A stretch of 53,466 bases of DNA from Marixanthomonas spongiae (GTDB lineage: Bacteria; Bacteroidota; Bacteroidia; Flavobacteriales; Flavobacteriaceae): NCBI RefSeq assembly GCF_003095375.1, contig NZ_QEHR01000012.1:1-53466 (forward strand), written 5' to 3'. The notes under the pieces were generated by a model that was given only the letters and a program-made list of their open reading frames with translations, did no database searches and was not told where the DNA came from. Of the stretch, positions 26,350-35,114 are shown in pieces (the first letter of the stretch is position 1; each line of letters opens with the position of its first letter). The position numbers and the translations under genes are program-made.

Positions 26350-27804
26350 CTAAATTTTATTTAAACTATGCCGAGCCACATTTAAAGTCTTTCCAGCCAC
26401 ATCGGTTAGCCAACTTATATGTGCCTTGGGGTTTTTGGCTAATTCGGTAACAGTATTACGGGTGGTTACGGCAAATTTGGCACCATCGGCAACCAATTGT
26501 CCCGGCTGAGCCAATCCGTTAAGTAGGTATCCATTGGCATCCAGCCCAGCCTGAAAAAGGATTTTCATGATAAAATCTGGAGTAAGTGCTTTATACGATG
26601 GATACGTCCCTTCAAATATACCTGCAATAATGGCGGCAAACTTGGGATCGTGTTTGCAACGGGAAATAAGGATGTTTAAAAAGTTCATCCATAGCGGAGT
26701 AAGGGTTTTGTTACGCCCAAACTGCACCAGTAAATTGGACAAGGAAAAATCATAGGCCAGCTCCTTTTCCAGTTGATTTTTATACCCTTCCAAAGCATCT
26801 GCCGAGCAATCGTCTTGCTGTATGCAATCAATTAAACTTTCTGCTGCCCAGCGAGCACTTAACACGGCATATTGAATACCATCGCCGCTCAAGGGATTTA
26901 TAAGTCCAGCGGCTTCACCTACCAGCATCGCACGGTCTGCCGTTATAGGGTTCCGGGAATCGTAAAAGGTAATGGGCCAGCCCTGTATTTTTTCGGTTGC
27001 TTTGCCATTGCCCAATCGTTTCCGTAAATCGGGGTTGGTGGCTATATGGTTGGCAAAACATTGCCGTACTTCTGAAGCCTCTTTCGGACAGGTTTTAAAA
27101 ATCATCGCCATCCCTACGTTGGCTCCTGTTTCCCCTTTTGGGAACAACCAATAAATCCCAGGGAAGTTTTCTTCACTAAAATAAACATCCACCCGGTTGC
27201 GTGGGCCATTGACACCTTCATAATACGACCGCAACCCCAACAATTGATACGCGGGGTCTGGCTGATAGCCGCGTAATTTTCGCCCTACCAATGATCGGCT
27301 TCCGTCTGCCCCTACAATCAGTTTTGAAATCAGCCGCCCTTCTTTCTTTCCATTTTTATAGGTCGTTACCACCTTGTTGGCATAGACCTTATAATCGATC
27401 ATCCTACAGTTTTCATAAAAGACAGCGCCCTCCTTTTTTGCTGTATCATAAATCATAGCATCCAATTCCATTCGGGGTATTATGCGTGCATGAAATGGCA
27501 GGTCATCTGGCTTTTCCAAGTTAATATGGGCTTGGTCGTTTTTCATAAACAGGCCAACCGTATCAATACTGTTTGCTTTTTTAAATGTATTGGTTTGGGT
27601 GATGCCCATGGTATGAAGTTCGCGCAATGCAACAGGGCTCACGCCATCGCCACATACCTTATCCCGGGGAAACTTTTTAGCCTCTATAACAATAGTCTTG
27701 ATGTTGGCTTTCGCCAAATGATACGCCAAGGCACTACCAGCAGGCCCTCCCCCAACGATGAGCACATCGCAATCATATTCTATTTTTTGGCGTATCTGTA
27801 CCAT
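26350..27804 (-). CDS. Geranylgeranyl-reductase-family FAD oxidoreductase
   Basis: 484 residues. The N-terminus has the dinucleotide-binding motif VLIVGGGPAGSALAYHL with an acidic strand end (VIEA), then the family motif FPRDKVCGDGVSP. ADGSRSLVGRKL and LVGEAAGLINPLSGDGIQYAV are the second and third FAD-contact motifs of the GGR/phenol-hydroxylase group. Such enzymes saturate prenyl chains of lipids, chlorophyll or quinones. It is the last gene of a seven-gene operon and begins 2 bp after the polyprenyl synthase gene, so its substrate is probably that enzyme's product or a derivative. The C-terminal 110 residues (about 375-484) go beyond the FAD domain. Confidence 0.85.
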   Translation of the reverse strand: MVQIRQKIEYDCDVLIVGGGPAGSALAYHLAKANIKTIVIEAKKFPRDKVCGDGVSPVALRELHTMGITQTNTFKKANSIDTVGLFMKNDQAHINLEKPDDLPFHARIIPRMELDAMIYDTAKKEGAVFYENCRMIDYKVYANKVVTTYKNGKKEGRLISKLIVGADGSRSLVGRKLRGYQPDPAYQLLGLRSYYEGVNGPRNRVDVYFSEENFPGIYWLFPKGETGANVGMAMIFKTCPKEASEVRQCFANHIATNPDLRKRLGNGKATEKIQGWPITFYDSRNPITADRAMLVGEAAGLINPLSGDGIQYAVLSARWAAESLIDCIQQDDCSADALEGYKNQLEKELAYDFSLSNLLVQFGRNKTLTPLWMNFLNILISRCKHDPKFAAIIAGIFEGTYPSYKALTPDFIMKILFQAGLDANGYLLNGLAQPGQLVADGAKFAVTTRNTVTELAKNPKAHISWLTDVAGKTLNVARHSLNKI

Positions 27805-27806
27805 AG

Positions 27807-28835
27807 CTAATAATCACGGTTTATCATATATAAAATAATGCTTTCCAAAAAAGCTTTGTCCTCGCTCTCTTCCAAATGTGAAAAATGCGAGTAAAACTCT
27901 TTAAGGGCCGCTCCTGCCAAATACTTGCTGGTCGTTTTTGCGTAGGTAATGGAACCGTAGTCATGCATTAATTCCAAAATTGTTTTCGCTTCAGCCAAGT
28001 TGCGGTCTAAAATGGGAATTTTTAAAAATCCTTTTATGAACCTTCGTTCAGAAGCTGAACAATGTAGGAGCAGATGAATAAGCATCAAGGTGCGTTTGCC
28101 TTCCATAATATCGCCGCCTATTTCCTTTCCGTATGCGCTTTCTTCCCCTACCAAGTTGAGCACATCATCTTGTATTTGAAAGGCCGCGCCCATAAAATAA
28201 CCCAACCTATTGAAATCGTCCGGTTTTACACTGCCCTTGCTCCCAATAAGTGCCCCAATACGTATTGGGTGGATACAGGTGTACCAGCAAGTTTTTTTAA
28301 GGATCATCCGCAGGTAGTCGGTTTCGGTGAGGTCGCAGCGGTTGTCTTTGCGCCATCCCAGTTCGAGGGCTTGCCCTTCTGCCGATTCGGTTATTAAATG
28401 CTGAATTTCCAAAAAGATACGTTGTGACAGTTTTTCTCCCAACAAATCCCGGTTGCGCCATAAAGGGGATAAACTGAGGGCATTGAACATATCGCCAACG
28501 TTTATGGCTATGGCACGGCTGGTGGCTTCGTGCATGGTCGGTTTTTTGCGCCTATAAAAACTCTCGTCTTCCACATCGTCATGGATCAAGAATGCGTTGT
28601 GCAACATCTCTAAGGCAACTGCTGAAAACTTGGCTTCTTTCAACTTTCCCCCAAATGCTTTACAACTTGCGATGCACAGCCCCGGACGGAACCCTTTGCC
28701 GCCTCGATTGGGGTAATCTGATAACAAACCATAGAGGTATTGATCGGGCTCTTTTTCAGGAATAAACGCATGGATCCCCAAGAGGGTCTCGGTGCCGTAA
28801 TCGGCCAGCTTTTGTTTCATGTGCGTGGTATCCAT
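27807..28835 (-). CDS. Polyprenyl diphosphate synthase
   Basis: 342 residues, all-helical trans-isoprenyl synthase fold. The first aspartate-rich motif is HDDVEDESFYRRKKPT (Asp86, Asp87, Asp90); the second is QIQDDVLNL, giving DDxxN rather than DDxxD. GGKGFRPGL near residue 45 corresponds to the usual GGKRxRP motif with Gly and Phe at the variable places. It condenses IPP with allylic diphosphates; chain length cannot be set with confidence. Placement between structural-protein genes and a geranylgeranyl-reductase-like gene ties it to one pathway. Confidence 0.88.
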   Translation of the reverse strand: MDTTHMKQKLADYGTETLLGIHAFIPEKEPDQYLYGLLSDYPNRGGKGFRPGLCIASCKAFGGKLKEAKFSAVALEMLHNAFLIHDDVEDESFYRRKKPTMHEATSRAIAINVGDMFNALSLSPLWRNRDLLGEKLSQRIFLEIQHLITESAEGQALELGWRKDNRCDLTETDYLRMILKKTCWYTCIHPIRIGALIGSKGSVKPDDFNRLGYFMGAAFQIQDDVLNLVGEESAYGKEIGGDIMEGKRTLMLIHLLLHCSASERRFIKGFLKIPILDRNLAEAKTILELMHDYGSITYAKTTSKYLAGAALKEFYSHFSHLEESEDKAFLESIILYMINRDY

Positions 28836-28903
28836 AACGTGTTGCTTATTGAATATTAGGTTGTTTGCATTGCCTACACCTACCCGTTAACTAGCTATAT
28901 CTT

Positions 28904-29647
28904 TTATGTTTCCAATACTTCCAAAGCGATCAACACCCGCACCAACGGGTCGTTTTTATCGGTCAATAAGGCGTTGTAACATCCCGGCTGACTGTTTTTC
29001 GGCAGGTCTAACGTGATATTCAGGTCTTTTTCTTTTTTTGGTCTGAGCGAAAAGGATTTAGGTTCTATTTTTATGGCCCTTTTATAGATTACGTGTTCGC
29101 CCGGCCCAATCAAATCGCTTTTTCTAAGTTCAATTTTTTTAGGGCTTTCCAGATGGTCTTCAAACATGCTTATTGTCAAAGTAACCGTTTCGCCCGGTTT
29201 CATTGGGGCATCGGGTTCTAATGTAATAATAGCGGGGGTGCTTTTTGAAGTTTTGGATGGTGGTTTTGTGCTCGATGCTTTGCCGTTTTTTTTTGCCTGT
29301 TCCTCTGTTTCTTTTTTAAGAGCTTCCACCACACTGTTCATTTGGCCTGTTAAGGAAGCAAAGGCGTCGATAAATAAGTCTAACACTTCATGCGAATCCC
29401 GCCGAATCCGGTTCATTAAGGCGTCGGGGTCTTCCCGGATTTCATCGACATCTATTAATTTTTTCTCAATCTTTTTGGCCGCTAAAATACCTGCGGCTAT
29501 TTCTTCTTCCAGTACGTTCACTGCGGAATTAACGATACGCTGCGCCTTGTTCACCACACGGTCTGTATCGATCCACGAGGCGTCTTCCTGTTTGCTTTGC
29601 TTACCGGAATTACTTTTTTTTCGTGGTCCTTTTTTTGACGTTCCCAT
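28904..29647 (-). CDS. Unknown cytoplasmic protein: helical N-terminus plus Ig-like domain
   Basis: 247 residues, no signal peptide or membrane helix. A basic start (GTSKKGPRKK) is followed by a long amphipathic helical part (about 25-125, VVNKAQRIVNSAVNVLEEEIAAGILAAKK and FIDAFASLTGQMNSVVEALKKE), a Lys/Ser/Thr/Pro linker (about 126-145), and a C-terminal beta module with the sequence style of NEW3/Ig-like domains: FSLRPKKEKDLNITLDLPKN, then PGCYNALLTDKNDPLVRVLIALEV. The helical part resembles phasins in size and composition only. Overlaps the upstream gene by 38 bp. Family not recognised. Confidence 0.75.
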   Translation of the reverse strand: MGTSKKGPRKKSNSGKQSKQEDASWIDTDRVVNKAQRIVNSAVNVLEEEIAAGILAAKKIEKKLIDVDEIREDPDALMNRIRRDSHEVLDLFIDAFASLTGQMNSVVEALKKETEEQAKKNGKASSTKPPSKTSKSTPAIITLEPDAPMKPGETVTLTISMFEDHLESPKKIELRKSDLIGPGEHVIYKRAIKIEPKSFSLRPKKEKDLNITLDLPKNSQPGCYNALLTDKNDPLVRVLIALEVLET

Positions 29648-30269
29648 TGGCTTGTTTTTTAACTGGTGGTGCTATGTGCAGTAGGATACGGAAGAAGGAA
29701 GGCTCAAAGCCCACTACTTCCACATCGCTACTATAGGTTGCGCTGGGGGTCTTTTTTGGAATATGAAGCTCAATGGCCACGGTATCTTTTTCGCCTGGCT
29801 CTTGAGTAAAGGATTGTGGTTTAAAAGTGGTTTTAATATTGATTTCGTTAGCAGGTTCCGCAGTATCCGTAAAAGGGGAATTGACCAGTTCGCAACTCGC
29901 GGTTTCTGTTTTGGTGTTTTCCAGAACAAACTGCAAGCTAAGCCGTTCTCCGGCTTTGGCGGTTTCTTCCAGTACAAATGCAGGTTGTGTCTCGGTATGA
30001 CCAGAAGGTTCTTCTTTATCGATCATTTCATTGGCGAATGAAAAGCCCATTTCCAACGCCTTATTGTAGTATTCTAAATTCATTTTGGCAAACTCGGTAA
30101 AGGCTTTGCTGTACGCTTCGGGCTTGAAAACAAATGGGCTTTTGCCTGTTTTGGGCTTTTGGCTCATCTCGCTCCATATCTTAAACCCCTGACCCATAAA
30201 TTTTTTATTGAGCGCAACGGTTTTTCTGAAAAGTTCTTCAAACGGTATTTGGTCGTTGTTTGATGCCAT
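29610..30269 (-). CDS. Unknown phasin-like protein with Ig-like domain
   Basis: 219 residues from ATG 30269; a longer in-frame start at 30314 would run into the previous gene and lacks support. Helical first half: FEELFRKTVALNKKFMGQGFKIWSEM and FTEFAKMNLEYYNKALEMGFSFANEMI, aromatic-rich amphipathic helices of the kind seen in granule-coating phasins and PhaE-like proteins (similarity by eye only). The second half is an Ig-like module (FKPQSFTQEPGEKDTVAIELHIPKK, then SFFRILLHI), and the end is strongly basic (VKKRTTKKK). No export signal. Paralogous in plan to its neighbours. Confidence 0.75.
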   Translation of the reverse strand: MASNNDQIPFEELFRKTVALNKKFMGQGFKIWSEMSQKPKTGKSPFVFKPEAYSKAFTEFAKMNLEYYNKALEMGFSFANEMIDKEEPSGHTETQPAFVLEETAKAGERLSLQFVLENTKTETASCELVNSPFTDTAEPANEINIKTTFKPQSFTQEPGEKDTVAIELHIPKKTPSATYSSDVEVVGFEPSFFRILLHIAPPVKKQANGNVKKRTTKKK

Positions 30270-30279
30270 GGGCTTGGTG

Positions 30280-30939
30280 TTATCGGTCTTGGTCTTGGTC
30301 ACGGATGGGCTCACAATAATAATGCGATTTCCAGCTTTGCCATCTTAGCTTGTATTTTTTCTCCTCGTGGGGCGTTACCGTAATGCCGGGATGATCGGCG
30401 ATTTCCACGGTAAGGCAGATGTTTTGATTGTATTCTTTTTCTCGCAGTACGATTTCCGAAGTATAGGTGCCATTTTCCAATTTTCCCGTATCTAAATGCA
30501 ACAACACCCTTTCTTTACCAAAGGGAGCCAATTGGACCGCGTTTTTATTTAAATTAAGTTGCACGCCGGCATCATTCCCATCTTGATCGATCAAAGGCCG
30601 GGCTCCTACCCTATATTTTTTAGGTGCATTGCAATCATTTTTCACATAAAATGGGATGATAATTCGCTCTCCCTTCATAGCTGTTCTATGCATGCTGGTC
30701 AAGCAATGCGGCGGACATTCTTCTTGGGGTGGACAACAATCCCCAGTATTGAACATGGTTTTTAAAGGCTGAAGGACGTTTTTGCCCAACTGTCCGGCAT
30801 TTTTACTGAACTGGTTGCTGTTTCCCGTCATATTGTCCAGCATGGTACCATAGAATTCCATGGACATATTGGTAAGTCCCTGAAGGTTTTTCATGACCGA
30901 ATCGCTGAACACATTGGACTGTAAAGGTTTATTTTCCAT
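30280..30939 (-). CDS. Unknown phasin-like protein with Cys cluster and Ig-like domain
   Basis: 219 residues from ATG 30939 (MENKPLQ); the longer frame start at 31002 overlaps the previous gene and is less likely. Helical N-terminus MKNLQGLTNMSMEFYGTMLDN...NVLQPLKTMFN resembles phasins in style. A cysteine cluster follows (DCCPPQEECPPHC, about residues 67-79), then an Ig-like domain (YVKNDCNAPKKYRVG; VQLAPFGKERVLLHLDTGKLENGTYTSEIVL). Without a signal peptide the cysteines are more likely metal-binding than disulfide-forming. Sits 10 bp from the next gene of the operon. Confidence 0.75.
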   Translation of the reverse strand: MENKPLQSNVFSDSVMKNLQGLTNMSMEFYGTMLDNMTGNSNQFSKNAGQLGKNVLQPLKTMFNTGDCCPPQEECPPHCLTSMHRTAMKGERIIIPFYVKNDCNAPKKYRVGARPLIDQDGNDAGVQLNLNKNAVQLAPFGKERVLLHLDTGKLENGTYTSEIVLREKEYNQNICLTVEIADHPGITVTPHEEKKYKLRWQSWKSHYYCEPIRDQDQDR

Positions 30940-30950
30940 TTTTTCTCGTT

Positions 30951-31727
30951 TTATGGGTTTGTGGTATGTGACTTGAACGAACATGACACTTGCTCCTCCC
31001 AAAACCGGATGGTAAGGTCGTAATCGTTTTCTGCCTTGGCGTTCTCGGGGATGGTGATTTCAATGTTCACCAACATGCTCTTTCCAGGTTCTAAAACCTG
31101 CCCGGCCTCTTTTACTTTAGAGTTGGCCCAATTAGGCATGTTTTCTTTTAGGTTTCGGGTTACGTGGTCCATGGTATCGGTAAAGCCTTCCTCTTTATCG
31201 TACCGGAAACCATAGCCAAAAGCCCGGCACAGCAAGTCCATATCCAATGGGGCGACGTGGGTCACCTTGGGTATTTCAAACGGCATATTGCCGGTGTTGA
31301 CCACTGTAAATGTTGCGGTGTGCTTTGTTTCGGGGGCTGTTCCTTGAAAGGTAAATTCGGTGGGGTTGATCGCTACCGAAATAGTAGGCTGCACTACCAT
31401 GGTCACCTTGCGTTTTTTGCCACCGATGTCTATTTGGTTTTCGTAGGTGCCCGGACGTGTGTTAGGGTCTATGGAAAGCATAAGGTGTTCCATACGTTTT
31501 TCGCCGGGTCGCAACTTGCTGTTGATATAAAGCGGAACAGTGTTGAGGCTTTCGGTCTTTTTGCTTTTTGTGGCTTTAAGGTCAAGGAATTTTATACGGG
31601 TCTTGCTCTCGTTTTTATTGTGCAGTTCAATACTGCCCATTAAGTTGCCGGGAGGGCCGTTCAAGATGATTTCCTCCTCGCCAACAGCGATGTTCTTCAA
31701 CTGGGAATCGGGCACTTTTTTTAACAT
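30951..31727 (-). CDS. Unknown cytoplasmic protein with two Ig-like modules
   Basis: 258 residues, no export signal. Module 1 (about 15-110) reads IILNGPPGNLMGSIELHNKN, LRPGEKRMEHLMLSIDPNTRPGTYENQIDIGGKKRKVTMVV. Module 2 (about 112-255) reads ISVAINPTEFTFQG, TFTVVNTGNMPFEIPKV and, after an inserted helical stretch, LEPGKSMLVNIEITIPENAKAENDYDLTIRFWEE. Both carry the pattern of bacterial Ig-like/NEW3 domains (a strand, PG-K/E-, a strand, P-G-Y). Unlike its neighbours it lacks a phasin-like N-terminal helix part. Second gene of the operon, 17 bp after the first. Confidence 0.75.
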   Translation of the reverse strand: MLKKVPDSQLKNIAVGEEEIILNGPPGNLMGSIELHNKNESKTRIKFLDLKATKSKKTESLNTVPLYINSKLRPGEKRMEHLMLSIDPNTRPGTYENQIDIGGKKRKVTMVVQPTISVAINPTEFTFQGTAPETKHTATFTVVNTGNMPFEIPKVTHVAPLDMDLLCRAFGYGFRYDKEEGFTDTMDHVTRNLKENMPNWANSKVKEAGQVLEPGKSMLVNIEITIPENAKAENDYDLTIRFWEEQVSCSFKSHTTNP

Positions 31728-31744
31728 AACGCAACAGATTTTAA

Positions 31745-32218
31745 TTATCCTTGGGGCTCATTGGAATCCCTTTCGGGGAAAGGTCGGGTATCGGGCTTGC
31801 AGCATGGGTCTTCTTCGCAACGTTCAGCGGCGTTGGGCACGTAGGGTTCGGTGATGATCTGGCTTTCGCCGCCTACGCAGATGCTGAAAAACTCTACGCC
31901 CAACATTTTAAAGCACACATTGGAATAATTGGGAATGCGCACCCGTTGTTTCATCAAGTCCTTGATGTCTTTTAAGGTAAAGCGCGGCAGGTTCATAAGT
32001 TCCAGCTTGTTGTCTGTGGCTACGGGTTCGTTGGTATCTCCGGTTAGTTTCAAGGTGTTTGTGGTGGATAGGCTTCCGCTTATCTTGTTTTCCACACTGC
32101 CGGAAAGTTCGGTCGCAATCTTGCCCGAATGTTTGGCGTCCAGATCGGCATCTATATCAAACGGGCGTATCGGGTTGAGATTGTGCGTGTAAGTGGTTGG
32201 AATTTTTGGAACGCTCAT
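31745..32218 (-). CDS. Unknown first protein of the isoprenoid operon
   Basis: 157 residues, no signal peptide or clear membrane segment. The first 75 residues are polar and rich in Ser/Thr/Asp (HSGKIATELSGSVENKISGSLSTTNTLKLTG). A more ordered part follows (FTLKDIKDLMKQRVRIPNYSNVCFKMLGVEFFSICVGGESQIITEPYVP), and the C-terminus has a cysteine cluster CEEDPCC and a Pro/Arg-rich tail. Family not recognised. It opens the seven-gene operon that ends with the prenyl synthase and reductase; the 180 bp before it should hold the promoter. Confidence 0.7.
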   Translation of the reverse strand: MSVPKIPTTYTHNLNPIRPFDIDADLDAKHSGKIATELSGSVENKISGSLSTTNTLKLTGDTNEPVATDNKLELMNLPRFTLKDIKDLMKQRVRIPNYSNVCFKMLGVEFFSICVGGESQIITEPYVPNAAERCEEDPCCKPDTRPFPERDSNEPQG

Positions 32219-32398
32219 ACTATTTGATTTATTTGGTTACAACCCAATAAATTTAATCAATAATATCTAAAGCATTAGCATTTAACCCTCTAAATTTAAG
32301 CTGATTACGTATATTTTTACAACTTTCAAATTTTTCTTACAAAAGAAGAACGGTATAGACAATAATTGGAAGGGGTTTTCTGAAACTTTCCTTACCTT

Positions 32399-33139
32399 TT
32401 ATCGTTTTAAGTGTTCTAAGAATTGTTCTTTCCGCCGGGTCGAAACTTCGATACTGTGATTGTTTGTCATAATTACATAACCCCCCTTTCCCTTGACATA
32501 TTTTTTTACTTCGTTCAGGTTGATCAAGTGCGAATTGTGTACCCTGAAAAACTGTTCCGTAGCCAACAGTTCTTCAAAGGTTTTCAATGTTTTAGACACC
32601 GTTATTTTCTTTCCGTTTTTTAAATGAATGTGGGTATAATTTTTATCGGCTTCACATCGTAAAATTTGGTCAACTTCCAAGAATTCGTACCCTTCGCTGG
32701 TAGGCACGGTTATTTTTTTTAACGCATTTTGGTGTTCCATATTCTGAAGCAATACAGCAATACGCTGTGCCATATGTTGTGTGGTATGGGTTTTAAAACG
32801 TTCCAAGGCGGTGGCGAACTCTTTTGTGCCTATTGGTTTCAGCAAATAATCCAATGCGCTAAACTTTATGGCTTTAAGGGCATACCGGTCGTAAGCAGTG
32901 GTAAAAATCACATCAAAAGAAGCAGGGCCTACCTGCTCCAGAAAGTCAAAGCCTGTGTTTGGCCCTATTTGCACATCTAAAAAAACAAGGTCTGGCCGTT
33001 GTTCCTTCGCTATTTTTAAAGCGTCGGCAACTGTTTTTGCCGTAGCCACAAGAACATACTCCTCTTTGTAGGACGCCAACAGCTCCACCACATGGTCTAT
33101 GCAGTGTTGTTCGTCATCTATGACCATTACTTTTACCAT
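32399..33139 (-). CDS. LytTR-family response regulator
   Basis: 246 residues: receiver domain (1-120; acidic pocket VMVIDDEQ, phospho-acceptor Asp55 in LVFLDVQIG, conserved Lys in LLKPIG) and a C-terminal LytTR DNA-binding domain (about 142-245, EGYEFLEVDQILRCEADKNYTHIHLKNGK, ending FFRVHNSHLINLNEVKKY). It starts 3 bp after the sensor kinase gene, so the two form a pair. LytTR proteins bind direct repeats in front of their targets; the adjacent isoprenoid operon or the divergent secreted-protein operon are the nearest candidates. Confidence 0.93.
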   Translation of the reverse strand: MVKVMVIDDEQHCIDHVVELLASYKEEYVLVATAKTVADALKIAKEQRPDLVFLDVQIGPNTGFDFLEQVGPASFDVIFTTAYDRYALKAIKFSALDYLLKPIGTKEFATALERFKTHTTQHMAQRIAVLLQNMEHQNALKKITVPTSEGYEFLEVDQILRCEADKNYTHIHLKNGKKITVSKTLKTFEELLATEQFFRVHNSHLINLNEVKKYVKGKGGYVIMTNNHSIEVSTRRKEQFLEHLKR

Positions 33140-33142
33140 ACC

Positions 33143-34930
33143 TTAAAATGCCAGTTGCAGGGGGAGTCCTACTTCTACCCGCACCCCCTGTTTTTTGTCT
33201 ATCAACCTAACATGCCCTTGGACACTGTTTCGTTTATTAATGATTGCTATGCGGTTTTTGGTGAGCTTCATGCCATATGATTTGTTCGTCTTTCCATTTT
33301 TGGTTGCATCTTTTAACTGCCCTACACCGTCATCATCAATAGAATAAAGAATCATCTCTTCCTTTTTTTGAACCTGAACCAAAATATGGCCGGTGCCGGT
33401 TTTTTGTGATATACCGTGCCAAATACTGTTTTCGGCAAAAGGTTGCAGGATCAACGGCGGCACCAAAGTGTTTTCCACATCAATAGACGGGTCGACCGTA
33501 ATTTTGAAAGAAAATTTGTGTTGCAGCCGCTTTTGCTCTATTTCAAAATATGTAGTCAATAACTCTAAGTCCTCTTTTAAGGGAATCGCTTCCTTTTCTG
33601 AATTTTCCAAAGTCTGACGCATCAAGGTTGCAAATTTCACCAAATAAGCCTTTGCCTCCGTTTTTTCGTTTTTGGCGACAAAATCGTGGATAGAGTTAAG
33701 CGAATTGAAGATAAAATGCGGGTTCAGCTGCGACCGAAGCGCTTTAAGCTTGGTTTTATCAACTTTAGATTCAAACTGTGATACCGTTTTTGCTTCTACG
33801 GCATCGCGCTTTTTCTTGTACAGGACAAGAATCACGACCAGTGCAAGCAATAGCCCACTGCCCCCAAGGATTACCGTTTTCTTTAGGGTGCGCTGCCTGT
33901 CGATTTCGGCTTGGGAAAGCGCCTGCTCTTTTTGATGCTCATAGCTTAGGTCTTTTTTTACCAGCTCCACTTGCTGTTCCCTGTCTTGGATGCTATCGTT
34001 GAGCACAATATATTTTTTATAGGCTGCTAAGGCTTCAGTGCCTTTTCCCTGGTTTTGATATGTTTCGCTCAAGGCCAGCCAAGACTCTGCTTCCCGATCC
34101 AGTGCCCCGGTTTCTGCGTTTAAGTCAATGCTTTTTAGCAAGGTGGTTTCGGCTTTTCTTGTTTGTTCTTGGTACCCGTAAATTTTGCCCATATTGGTCA
34201 ATACAATGGCCATCGTTGCTTTATCTTCTATAATTTCGGCTTGCTTCAAGGCTTTATCGTAATAGAGAAGTGCTTTTTCATAATCTTCTAAGTGTTGGTA
34301 AGCCAATCCTAAATTATTGCAAACCGTGGGATAATAAATTTGAAGGGGTTTTTCTTCGGAAAGCGACAGTGCTTTTTGAAGGTTTTCAACGGCCAAGGAA
34401 TCTTTCCCTTGGTCCATTTGCACAGTGGCTATGTTGAAAATGGCAATCAATTGTTGGGGTTTTGAATCGGTTTCTTCGGCAATTTGAAGCAGCTTGCTAT
34501 AGTTTTCCAAAGCCCTGTCAAACTCTTCCATATCGGCATAGATGTTGGCGATGTTGCTATATACCGTAGCATCGAAGAGGTTTTTCCCTTCAAAATGGGC
34601 TGCATCCAAGGCTCGGTGGTACTGCTGTAAAGCTTGGGTAAAATCAGACTTTAAATAATACACGTTCCCTTGTTGCCGGTAGGCTTTTGCAATGCCTACG
34701 TTCCAATTATTGCTTTTGGCAATTTTTAAAGCCTCTTGGGTATATTGGGTTGCCTTCGGTTTATTGGTTGTGGCAATGGCGTGGGCCATGTTCAATAGGT
34801 AAATGGTCCGCAGCGTATCGGGAACCTCCTTTTTATCCAGCAGGGTTTTAAGGGAATCTACTACGGTCTGCTGGGCCATACCCAAACAGGACACCATGAA
34901 GAAGACCAACAAAAATAATTTTGTTTTCAT
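33143..34930 (-). CDS. TPR-containing LytS-type sensor histidine kinase
   Basis: 595 residues: signal peptide (to about 20), a large periplasmic TPR region (about 40-320, at least six repeats such as ATVYSNIANIYADMEEFDRALENYSKLL), coiled-coil linker, one membrane helix (about 352-371, VILGGSGLLLALVVILVLY), and a cytoplasmic His_kinase domain with LNPHFIFNSLNSI (His405) and an ATPase part (LVPPLILQPFAENSIWHGI; YSIDDDGVGQL). This layout is common in Bacteroidota and pairs with LytTR regulators, as here. The signal sensed by the TPR region is unknown. Confidence 0.92.
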   Translation of the reverse strand: MKTKLFLLVFFMVSCLGMAQQTVVDSLKTLLDKKEVPDTLRTIYLLNMAHAIATTNKPKATQYTQEALKIAKSNNWNVGIAKAYRQQGNVYYLKSDFTQALQQYHRALDAAHFEGKNLFDATVYSNIANIYADMEEFDRALENYSKLLQIAEETDSKPQQLIAIFNIATVQMDQGKDSLAVENLQKALSLSEEKPLQIYYPTVCNNLGLAYQHLEDYEKALLYYDKALKQAEIIEDKATMAIVLTNMGKIYGYQEQTRKAETTLLKSIDLNAETGALDREAESWLALSETYQNQGKGTEALAAYKKYIVLNDSIQDREQQVELVKKDLSYEHQKEQALSQAEIDRQRTLKKTVILGGSGLLLALVVILVLYKKKRDAVEAKTVSQFESKVDKTKLKALRSQLNPHFIFNSLNSIHDFVAKNEKTEAKAYLVKFATLMRQTLENSEKEAIPLKEDLELLTTYFEIEQKRLQHKFSFKITVDPSIDVENTLVPPLILQPFAENSIWHGISQKTGTGHILVQVQKKEEMILYSIDDDGVGQLKDATKNGKTNKSYGMKLTKNRIAIINKRNSVQGHVRLIDKKQGVRVEVGLPLQLAF

Positions 34931-35114
34931 AAAAACCGTTCACAATGGAAAAATATGAGGAGTTGACTTGAGGAGTACCCAATTTACTAATTTTCAGCAA
35001 AAATCCACCATAGGGTTGCAGAAAATAATTGAACCCGTGCAGTTGCTCATTTGTGGTTGCCTTATCCCTGTTTGTTGTATAGTTTTAATTATCAGTTACT
35101 TAAAACCATACAAT

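Noticed and set aside
31164-31643. 159-codon plus-strand frame inside the isoprenoid operon
   Set aside because: Antisense to the Ig-like protein gene at 30951-31727, no protein-like motif; shadow frame.
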